From Harmonia axyridis (lineage: Eukaryota > Arthropoda > Insecta > Coleoptera > Coccinellidae), in contig NC_059503.1 in the NCBI RefSeq assembly GCF_914767665.1, positions 23,870,001 to 23,934,000 on the forward strand: a stretch of DNA of 64,000 nt. Reading direction: 5' to 3'. Each line of letters starts with the position of its first letter. Within the stretch, counting starts at the first letter, position 1. Below, in pieces: positions 25,312 to 36,000 of the stretch. Position numbers and translations under genes: made by a program. Under the pieces are notes generated by a model, which did not search any database, was not told where the DNA came from, and was given only the letters and a program-made list of their open reading frames with translations.

Positions 25312-25376
25312 TCAGTTAGGAGCGAAAGACAAAAAAAGTGTAATCATTTATGTCATCTGAACTATGAATTCATCAT
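25312..25376 (-). ncRNA. Box C/D snoRNA, tandem copy 8 (first transcribed)
   Basis: C box ATGATGA at 25370-25376 and D box CTGA at 25312-25315, 65 nt. The guide before the D box is GTCTTTCGCTCCTAA. The D box ends 70 bases before the acceptor of the 25198-25241 exon. Its intron is longer than the rest (25242-26090) because it also holds a dispersed repeat. Confidence 0.75.
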
Positions 25377-25419
25377 TTTGAATTTATGTGAATTAATCCT
25401 GCAACCAAGATGTATATGG

Positions 25420-25690
25420 AAATGCATTGGCCATTGACAGAACTTCAAATAGAGTGGTTAAAAAAATCATTGTTATATCAACATGATAATTGATTAATAT
25501 ATACAATCTACCAAGCCAAATGTAATTATAGAGTTTTTGTGAATTAGTACTTATTATCAGAAGTGAAGGTTTTCTTTGCTTAGTTCTTTTCTTTGTAAGC
25601 TCTACGAACAAAGTGATTAAAATATTCAAATAAATTTTCTGAAATACATGTTCATTTTTGAGGAGTTTTAGTAATGTGTGGCTTTATGGC
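25420..25690 (+). repeat. Dispersed repeat, copy 2 (snoRNA host intron)
   Basis: Second copy of the repeat at 18890-19170, in the same orientation. It lies between the last tandem snoRNA unit and host exon 26091-26184, which explains why that intron is some 650 bases longer than its siblings. Confidence 0.65.
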
Positions 25691-26258
25691 AGAGTAAATG
25701 CTAGACTCACCAATGTTCATTTTTATGTTTCAAAAAGTAGATTACCAAGAGAAAAATTTAAAATCCAGCTACAGTGATGACAAGTTTACATGCAAACAGA
25801 ATATAATATGTGAGATATTTTATGTTGTACCAACAGAAACGATCAGAGTCTGAACTGACCAATTTTAGAACTAAATAGGGTTCAAAAATAATTTCGAAAT
25901 TTTTAGCTCTTTCTTTAGATTGAAAAGAGCGTAAAAAGAGGAGCCACGCCAAATATTAATAAACAATGAACATAAGAAGAGACTCAATTAGGCATAGTGT
26001 AATACGGGTATGACTAGTTTGGTAACCTTAGATTTATTTTCGACTACCAAATCTAACTAACCTCTCTTCAACAAAAAACTTGAACATTACCTAAATCATC
26101 TCTTCAAGGAGGAAAGTTCATCATATTCTTCACGAACGCTGACATTCTGCTTCTAGGTTCACACGGAATTGAAGAGTGGTAAAACTGAAAATGAAATTAA
26201 TTATAATGCAATTTTTTTACAAAGTTAGAGTGATCAATAATTATAGAATGAGATATAG

Positions 26259-26317
26259 TCAGATAATACATGCGAATTAATGAATCATTAAATGTCATCA
26301 ATAACAAAATTCATCAT
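26259..26317 (-). ncRNA. Box C/D snoRNA candidate of intron 1 (distinct guide)
   Basis: On the minus strand: C box ATGATGA, an internal TGATGA that could be C', and D box CTGA, 59 nt from box to box. The D box ends 74 bases before the acceptor of exon 2, as in the other eight. The bases before the D box (GCATGTATTAT) include a 10-base complement to the conserved 18S rRNA segment TAATACATGC, recalled from memory. Its sequence is otherwise unlike the tandem copies. Confidence 0.5.
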
Positions 26318-26576
26318 GGGTAACAAAAAAAATTCAGGATTCAGGAAATCCAATATATAATGTACTGTGATATTTGTTTAATTTTCGAAGATGATCGGAC
26401 ATTAACTAGATAATTAAAGACAAAAATTTAAACATACCTCTTCAATACCAAAATATGAACGACAAGGTTAGTCTTTGGTTAGGATTTTGGAAATAAAATG
26501 GTAAATTTCTAAAACATGCACGTGCATATCACCTACAGTCACAGAAAAAATTATGCATAGATTTTCGAAGTGACCG

Positions 26577-26584
26577 AATTTATA
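26577..26584 (-). promoter_or_regulatory. TATA-like box of the snoRNA host gene
   Basis: On the minus strand the sequence reads GTATAAATTC. It lies about 140 bases before the first proposed splice donor (26437), so a start near 26550 would give a first exon of roughly 110 nt. The base composition is AT-rich, so a chance match is possible. Confidence 0.35.
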
Positions 26585-27041
26585 CCTCTGTACAAAATGG
26601 CCTAAGCGTAAATCTTTTTTAATTGGCTCACATGGATATTCCTTCTCTTTTTTATTTATTTTTTAATACCAATTAATTTACTCACAAACCAATAGTCTTC
26701 TAAACGAACGTGTCGAATACCTCAATATATAATAAAAATAAGAGGCTAAAATTACTCGAATCTTATCATATTACTTAATTTAGTCTCTAGGGGGCGTTTA
26801 GATATTTGTATTCGATAAATTAAAATTTTCGATATTTAGGTTATTCTGAGGACTGTGTGATGTATTGCAATATTGGATTTGAACGAAATTCGTTTAAATT
26901 TACAATTAATTAGTTAAGTAATATTTAATAGATAATTTCATTGCATATTCTTGATTTTAAGACGAAATTTGTATTTCGGATAAAATTCCGATGTGATTTC
27001 AAAAAAATTGTCACATGTCATTTAGATATTCCTAATAGGAT

Positions 27042-30000
27042 ATGTTGAGAAAGAAATACGCAAGATTGTTTCCACAAACATTTTCTAGAAAGAAAGTTAT
27101 TGCACCATACAATAGCAAAATTATAAAGAAACAGAGAGCGTCAACTCAAGAAGAGAATAGGACAGATTACATCAGAAGATACACTAGTGAAAGCAGTATA
27201 AGTTTGAATGATTTGAACGATTTTTCATGCAATAATCCTGATTTACACGTATTATTACTAGATGCTGGGCAAACTTTGAAAATGACCACACGTGCAATAG
27301 GTAAATTTCCTTGTAATTGAAGAATATAATTACATTCGTGTTCAAAGTTGGAAAAAGTATAATAATATTATCATCACTATAGCTTTAAAAGATAGCATGT
27401 TTCTCATAAAGTCTTGCTAAGTGAAATAAATTATTCATTATAAGTAAGTTATTTAGTTGAATCTTCTTGAATTTACAAACAAGCAATATCATACTCATTC
27501 CAGTTAGCATATGAGTTTAGAATTAGTTGAGAAAAAAATGATCATTTGAATTCAGGTTTATCAGTGTACATTGTCGAAGTAGGATCTGGTTGGATGTATC
27601 TCCTGACAGGGCAACAGTTGATAATAGTACCTTCCCATTATCGTTTTCAAATAGAAGAAGGTAAAACCATTGCTGCTCATGTGGCATTCAACAGAGAATA
27701 TGTTTTGGTGGAGGATATTAAGGATGATAGAAGGTTCTCTAGAGGAAGTGGATTCCACAGTGAGTTGCATTCACACAGTATCTTCAGAAATTAATTTTAT
27801 ATTTCGTTTATTTTTGTTGCACATATGGGCACATCCTCTGATTTACGGTGGTTTTCACAGTGGACTCTGAAATGTGAAGCTATTGGTTAGAAAGAAAGGG
27901 AGAGTTCAATATGAAGATGTCTAAAAAGTCTATGACAATAAGTAAAGACCAATATGCAGCAAACTAGCAGGGCCGTCGCTAGGGGGGAGGCAGGGTAAGC
28001 GGTCGCCTAGGGCGGCAAAATTCAAGGGCGGCATTTCAAGCTTGATCAACAAAAACCACATGTGTAGAAATTCAATGTACCGAATGAAATTCAATTCGGT
28101 CAGCAACAACAGGAAGGAATACCGAAAAATTTAATTAACATCAAAATCAAAAACCATTAAAGGTGTCGCATTATGCATTATACTCATAAATAATAAATAT
28201 CCAGATATCACGTAATCCCCTCATAGTGGTGTTTACGAGTTATTCACGCTGAAAAACACATGCACGCATCAGGCGGGTCGGCGTTCGCTTTGCTAAACGT
28301 TGCCGAATTTTATTGCCACTTGGGGCGGCTTCTAGATTATTTTTCTTTTCAATTCTCCGATCAGAATGTTCATTTTCCAGGATGGAATACAAAATACACG
28401 AGAAATGATTCTATCTAACCATTTCTAACTTATCCTTCTCAAAAAATATAAGAAGTTTCATTATTTCATACCACATTCCATTATATTCAAGTTTCTCATT
28501 TTTATATCAAATTAACTAGTGGTGGGCGTGCGCGCATTTGAATTCAAAATAATGATTCATCCGCATAATCCGATTGTTTTATTCAATAACCTTAAAAAAA
28601 ATATTCAAACTTTTTAGAAAGTCAAAACTAAGCAACTAAATCTATGGATACAAATTCATCAATTAAATCAAAATCCCCTCCGCTCGTTTGTTTATAAAAA
28701 ACCCAAACCTGCAAGGGTGCAGACTTGTATTTTTGCCGGGGCGGCAGAAACGCTAGAGCATTATTTTTCAGCATTCTGTAGAGTTAGCTTCTGTAAGGGA
28801 GGCATTTTGGCTAGCGACGGCCCTGCAAACTAGCAAGAAACTATCGAATAATAGAACAAGCTATTAACTTCAACCATTTAGGAATTAAATCATCAAGTAA
28901 TAGGAACGAGGAAACACGCATAAAGAAGCTAGGAGGGTCGCCAGAATCTTCGCAAGCTTGCGTGATGTTATATGGCGCAACAAATTCATGTCAAAATCTC
29001 AAGCGAAGTGCGTACATACAAAACAGATATACCTACGCCCCATAAATTAGAGAGGATAAACAACTCCGAACAATAGAGATGAAATCCTAAGAACAATATC
29101 TACCTAAACTTTTTTTTTGCGTAATGGAGGGAAATCCACCTTATGGACACCCAACAAACCTAGACAAGCGTGAAACTCCTTCATATCATTTTGTTAATTT
29201 TTTTTAAATCAGTCGAAGAGTCATTACTCCAATCACTCGAACACATAAATGATGATAACACAGTTTGATGTTTAACCAATCTGTTACTCAACCGGAAATT
29301 TTGAAGCCAGATGTTTCTATTGCTTCGAAACCTTTTCCGAGTAGCATAGGTAATTGTATATTTCTTATGACCGAGCAATCCCAGCATCCGTCGGCTACTT
29401 GGTCTGCTTCAGGAATTGTATTTTGTAGGACCATGATGATTTTTGTTCCACAATGACACTTGATACAAAGAAATAATAATATTACTGCAGCACCAGAGCT
29501 GCGCTCGTGCGTTCCATTGATGTATATAGAATTAAATCTTGTTTTTTCAGACGATATTGCCGAGTCTATCTTGTGTGTGCCAGTTGTGACTCCAGACGGC
29601 GATTGTTTCGCTGTCTTCGAGTTGGTTAGGTCTGAATACGATGAACCCTTCTCAAAGGAGGATCTCAAAATTGTTATTGTACTTACTGGATGGATGGGAG
29701 CGGCAATACATCAAAATTTGCAGAGAGTTGCCATGACTAAGCAGGAAATTTTGCACGACCAGTTATTGCATATAACTAAGTCTTACTACACTGGCAGTAT
29801 TACTACCACCAAGATGATAACTGAGTTAGTTGTGAGTTTCATCTCCAAGAATCGATTAATGTAATAACTAAGAGTGTAAGCCTATATCTATTTGTATTGC
29901 AATTAAGTCAAGATGTGGAAGCCTCCACTACTTCTTTAAGCGTTTTCTTTTTACTAACATCGTAATTGTGATATTTTCGTCGTATTTTTTTCATGAAGGG

Positions 30001-33000
30001 GGGGAGTCAAGAATGCAGTCTCCAATTAAAAACAAATTGGTAAAGGGCTTAACCTGGATACCAGCGGACAGGTTGCCATTATTTCCATCTCGTAGTCAAG
30101 TGGATTGCAGGGCATTTTTTGAAAAAGATCTTTAAAAGAAGAGTAGTATTGTGAAAGTGTTCCTTCTCGTAAAGAAACTGGGCAACAGCGATCTGCCATA
30201 TCAAAAATATTGTTGATTTAACTTCAAAACTTAACTTGAGCGCCATAACAAAAAATGCGGAAATCAATGGAAAAGAGAACAATGCCATTGAAATCCAAGA
30301 AGGCTCATCCCTTCAAAAGTCGCCACTTCAAGAGTAAGTGAGCTCACCTGTGTTTTAAACATCTTATAGTCTTCAACCTAATCGGCCTAGTATGCAAGCA
30401 TTTCGTACAATTACTGATTTCAATAATCTGGATTTAAAATCATCAACAAGACAAAGAAGTGTGCATATCGAAAAGAATGTTGCTACTGTAGCGTGGAGTG
30501 TTGAAGAAGATGCCGAAATGTTGATACGTCGCCGTTCTCAACTTGTTGCTTTTGTCCTTCGACTACATGGAATATTTTACATAAGGATCTCGTCTTAACG
30601 TGCCTATAAAATACAGTTCTTGAATGAATTAAAGCCAAATGACCTTCGTTTAAGTAGCATTTTTGCTAATTGGGCGAATTTGTAACTGGACGAAGATGAG
30701 AATTTTTACCGAGGAATTGTGTGATGGAGTTCATTTCTGGTTAAATTACTTAAAAGCAATCTCCGAGCCATTACATCGATTAAAATTGACTGTTTGGTGC
30801 GGTTCACCTGTTGGTGGCATCATCTGTCCTTATTTATTTCGAAATGAGGAACGAGCAGCGGTTCCGTAGAATGGAGAGCGCTATCGAGCCATGTTGACTA
30901 GTTTCCAAAAATTAATCAGCAAAACACCGAAGACATTTGGTCCCAACAAGACTTGTCATACAGCGCGCTTAATCAATTTATTGAAAAATAAATTTGGTGA
31001 CAACTTTATTTCTAGAAGTGGTCCTGTTAACTGACCACCTAGTTCGTGCGACTTAACTACTCTCGATAACTTTTTATGGGGCTTTGTTAAGTCATTGGTG
31101 CCGACAAACCAGGAACTCTTGAAACACAGCCAGATTGACTGGAAAAAGTAGTGAAAAATTAGATTGCATTTTACTATTTAGATAGAACGCAAAGTAAACA
31201 TTTGTGCTCGATCCCGAATACAAGAGAGATGGAAGTTTTGTGTCGCCAATCACAATCGCGCTAGCGGAACCCATAGGCGTGCAGAATCCTGATTTATTGT
31301 TGAATGTTTTATCAGGAAACCTTTATTCATAATTCCACAATAGCTGAATCATTAAACTAAAAAAAAAATGACATTTTTGAAGCACGAAAGAATTTTCATA
31401 AATAAATCACATTGTAAACTATTTTTGAGCATCAAATGATAATTTCGAAATAAATCAAATTATGTCATGCTACTGCTATAGTGTCCCTTCAGTCAAGGAG
31501 CGACGAATGTTAGAATCAAAACAAATGCATCAGTTATAAGGCGATTTCCGTTCCTCTTATGTATTGAATTAATGTTCTAAGGACTGCTCGAATGAACTAT
31601 GTGAATCGTAGCCGCGGCGGGCATAATATGCCGGAAATCATATTTGAAAAATAAATGCCATGAAATTATCTATCAGATTAGAATGTGAAATATTCATTCC
31701 AACTATATTTCTGACTTGTATTATTAAAACACCCATTACAAAGCAAGACATGAAGATTTCGGGAATTTCACGTTTGTACATGCGAAACGCGCACTGTTTC
31801 AATCTAAGCATTAAAAACCTTCTTTATGTATTTTACAAGGTTTTTTTTTGATTCACTCTTGAAATCAGGGACTGCATTTGAGCCCGTACTTGCTAACAAG
31901 ACAAGGGGAAACATACAATCTACATATTCATGAAATGATTTTCGTCTAAAAATGGGGTGCTACGTATGAATATTGATCATAAACTACGCCTTAGTGTTTA
32001 AAAACCTTCGCTCAGAGGCTATTTTTATGTCACACCATGTAAAAAAGGCTTTATGACCTATATAATTACTTTTATAAATGATTATCATGTTACATTTTGT
32101 ATTATATCGTATAATAGTTATTTATGCAACAAGTGCAAAAAGTGAATGTTTATTGCACTCGACGAGGCCGTTAGGCTGAGTTGGACAACACGTCGAGTGC
32201 AATAAACAATTTTTGCACGAGTTGCATACAACATTTTTTCTACGTTCATGCAAAAAGCAAAAAATGATTTATTGAGGTGCGGCACTAGGTGTAGGAAAAT
32301 GAAAAGCGCAACTTGAATACTTTATTATTAATATCGATTTGCATTGAAACAGGAACTAATACGTTACGAACAATTTAACTCAAACTTTATTTTTACCCTC
32401 AATGTTGAAAGTGAATGAACAATTGGTGCAATTTTCAATATGAATATTTCGTAGTGAAGTACTTTTATATCCACTTCTTGATTTGTTACTGCTGTAACGT
32501 ACTAGTACTTGGTAACTGTACATCTTTATTTCCTTCAGGCTGAAATATTTGTTTTGCAACACTGAGTTTGTTTGCATGTGATTCCTCTACGTATCCCTCC
32601 ACTACTGTCGACGATTTCCATCAACACGTTGAAGTAGAATGACAGATGAGTGCAATAAAAACTTTATTGCACTAGTGCAATAAAGAACTTCTTTTTCCAC
32701 TAAATATAGTTCAATAAAGTTTTGCTTTTTGCATAAATGTAAAAAAAATGAATTATCCATACACTGTGTCCGTAAAGTACCTATGGAACAAATTCATTTT
32801 TAGCTGAACAGACCATTTTAAGAAATAATCCTGAAACACGTCGGTTTTTGATTTTAATTTACCGTAATTTGAAATAATACTCTAATATACAGGGTGAATT
32901 AATTACTTTCAAGTAATGACGTCACCGTCATTTTTTTAAAATTGAACACCGGTTGTTAGCTTGTATCCTCTTGCTGTATTCTTCAAATCTTCTATTATAT

Positions 33001-36000
33001 CGTCCATTATTATGTTGAATAATTGGGGACTCAAGGAATCTCCTTGCCTTATTCCTGTTGGTGTTGGTATTTCTTTTGTGAGACCGTTGTTTGTCATAAT
33101 CCTAGTGGATGTTTCATGATTTAGTTCCCCCACAATCCTTAAAATATCACTGGGAACATGTTTCTTCTTCATGATACGAGTGACATCTCTCAGTTGGACG
33201 CGATCAAAAGCCTTCGTCAGGTCTATGAAACACATGTACATGGGATTGTTGTACTCTATGGACTTTTCTATTAGCTGTCGGATTATATATATATGGCGTC
33301 CAGCGTTGATCGGTTTTTACTAAACCCCTGCTGCTCTTCAGAGATGTCCATGTGCCGCTGTATCATATCCGTCAGAATCCTGGTAAACAGCTTCATAGTA
33401 GAATCCAGCAAGGTGATTCCCCTCTAGTTTTCGGGTTTCTTTTTGTCCCCCTTCTTGAAAATGGGTATTGTTACACTCTTCTTCCATTCCTCTGGAACCT
33501 TTCCTGTGTTGAGTATTTTGTTGAAGAAAGATCTTAATTCGTTGCCAAGTACGGGCCCTCCATACTTAAGGAGTTCATTTGGTTTAGCTATAATAATGAA
33601 TTTGTTCCATACTTTACGGACACAGTGTATATCAAAAATTCGTTCATTTATACGGAAATTAATTCGAAAAACATCTCATTTAATGATTTTCTGATGAGGC
33701 TCTAGCGAAAGAAACTGTAGACGTTCATAGAGGCTCCTTTTACGTTATCGACAAATCCAAGGATGAATTAACAGCTGATGTCTATGAAGAAGGTTTGGAC
33801 GAGTACAACTATCAACTTATTAAGAAAAACCTTCCGATCAAGCCCTTGCGAAGAGATAGGGGTGTTGTGACAATAGTTGCAAAATCTGGTTTAACGATCA
33901 AAGTGAAAGATCCTGCCAGAGATCCCAGGATAAGCAAAGAACCTGAATTGAAAAGTGGCATACCTATTAGGTCTCTGCTGTGCATGCCCATAACTGGTCA
34001 TGGAGGTCTTGTTGGTAGGTTCAGATTTAGCCTTAACGAAATTGTTTTGTTGATGAACCCTATATTGGCCTATACCAAAATATTCTCGTCGTGGTGTTGC
34101 AAAATCCATATTTTTTCACAAATCTGGTTTCCCTAGAATAATTAAGCCACACGCTATTCTATTTGCACTGTAAAATTAAAATCATTATTTCATAGATATT
34201 TTATCCATTGTAAAAATTGCTAAAAAATATTTGAGAAGAAATCAATAACCATGTAAACAAACTAAAAAAGAACTCAGCGCCCGTAAACAGACTTTGCACA
34301 GTTTCCGGTAGGTACTTTTTTGGCTGAATTTATTGGGTATTTTCAAGAATACCTATACTATACTCCCAACCGAGCTCCCAACGCTTCTCAACTGCTGAGA
34401 TCTACCATATCTTTGCTTTCATCATTTTGCGGAAAGAATTAATGAGTATAATTTTTAGGAATAGTTAAACTACTTAACAAAAGGTATGGATACTTCACGA
34501 AAAATGATGAAGCTATTATGAAAATTTTCGGAATTTACGCTTCCTGCTGCTTACAATATAATACTCTGAAGCAGCGTGCAAAAAAGTTGGTGAGTTCCAT
34601 TCATATTTCTTATTATAACCCTGAACTTTCAAAAATATAAAAATTATCTCTAGAAAATGAAATTTTAAGAAAAGTTCTCTGAAAGTTTCTTCATTTTTAG
34701 GATCTGATCAACATAATTCATGACAGGATATTGAATTTGCTGTTGATTCCATGTAGGCATGAACAATATCATGCTAAACGAGTGAATGTTGTTGCACCTT
34801 CTGGTTTCTTAGAGTGAGTAATCTTATCAATACATATAACTTGGTAAAAAATGGACAAGTTTTATACTTTGACTCAACTAAATGACCTTACAAAAGCATA
34901 TGACAATGCACCCATAACTAAGTCTAGGATGTGCTAGAACAAACATCAACAGTACCAAACCTCCAGTGGGTGTTAAAATTAAGATTTAATTAAGGAGGTT
35001 TCCTTTCTCATGCGACCTAATGGTCTTTTGTGTCATCCATCATCATCATAACGTTATTGACAGCTCGCCTTCCAGTTCCAGAGTTCTAATGAACCCCAAT
35101 ATATAATTCCTCACTTCTACAAATTTCGTGTCCAAAGCAGGTTTTGCGTTGGCTAGCGATGGCGAGGCATTCCGTCACCAGGTGATCCGGAGTTTCTTCC
35201 TCCTCCCCACAGAATCTGCACTCGTCATTTTCTGTTAGATCCATTCTCATGGGGTGTTTCCTAAGGCGACAATGCCCTGTGAGGAATCCAGTGAGGAGAT
35301 GTAGCATATTTTCACTAAAATCCAGATACTTCTTGGATCTCGTAGAGTCAAAGTTTCGAAGAAACTTTTTGGAGTGATCCAAACCAGGAAGATTCCGCCA
35401 GAGTATTTCTCTTTCGGTTTCTTCCTTCTCCTGAAACTCTTTCTTGTAGGTACATATTTGTCTACGCCACAGAAAGGTTCTCCTTTTCTGACAAGTGTGT
35501 TGGCCTCTTCATTCCCTCTAATTCCTGAGTGGCTGGGAACCCAGATTAAAAAGACCTTGCCTATTTCATTGAGTTTTCTTCGGCACTCCAATACCATCTT
35601 AGAATCGATGATATGTGAGCTCAGTGCTTTGATTGCAGCCTGATCCAGTGGGTGGTATTTGCAGGAAATTGTACCATCGACAGTCTTACAATACACTTAA
35701 ATATCCAGAGGGTGTTACTCTTGATATTTTGGTGTATTGTAGGAGGGTCGATCGTACAATTTCCTACAAATACCTTCTGTATAAAGTGAAAGGAAAGAAC
35801 CCACCGAACATATATAGTGTACAATTATCTGCATCAGTAGTACACTTGGGTAAGCAAGCTTTTGAACCTCTCGATGTGACTAGGAAAGCTCCAAGGAAAT
35901 TTTTAAATTTGTAACTATGATTAATGATCTAGGAAAATGAATGATTGATAATAGATCAACTTAGGCGGAATTCTGAAAAGCTGTACCCCGAAATAATCAT

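Larger units (their letters stand above)
23700..25390. repeat. Tandem repeat, about 225-bp unit, eight snoRNA-bearing copies
   Basis: Landmarks GTTAGGAGCGAAAGAC recur at about 23727, 23954, 24181, 24407, 24630, 24856, 25088 and 25314, a period of 223-232 bases. Each full unit holds one snoRNA plus one mini-exon with its splice sites. The central copies (3 to 5) are the most alike and the outer ones more diverged, as expected of growth by unequal exchange in the middle. Confidence 0.9.
23600..26550 (-). ncRNA. Non-coding host gene for tandem C/D snoRNAs
   Basis: Proposed exons in transcript order: about 26550-26438, 26184-26091, 25241-25198, 25014-24966, 24783-24740, 24557-24514, 24334-24291, 24107-24064, 23881-23838 and a terminal exon from 23655 to about 23600. 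The seven central exons are 44 nt (once 49), each preceded by a pyrimidine-rich CAG and followed by GTAAGT or GTGAGT. Each of the nine introns carries exactly one box C/D snoRNA, whose D box ends 69-74 bases before the 3' splice site. Exon lengths are not multiples of three and stops occur in several copies, so no frame survives splicing. A TATA-like box lies at 26577-26584; AATAAA occurs at 23624-23629 and 23598-23603 on the transcribed strand. Structure matches UHG/GAS5-type hosts, whose exons are discarded and whose introns yield snoRNAs. Transcript ends are estimates. Confidence 0.75.

Noticed and set aside
23700..25390. CRISPR-like array
   Set aside because: The repeats are some 225 bases long with diverged whole units, not short direct repeats with unique spacers, and the setting is an animal genome.
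26091..26184. Small protein starting MSAFVKNMMNF in host exon 2
   Set aside because: The frame closes after 13 codons and no downstream frame continues it; non-coding exon is simpler.
29288..29668. 126-codon minus-strand open frame
   Set aside because: Its first half is the antisense of the PDE10A exon at 29551-29831 and the rest matches no family I know.
31092..31274. 60-codon minus-strand frame
   Set aside because: It is the antisense of a dead mariner transposase.
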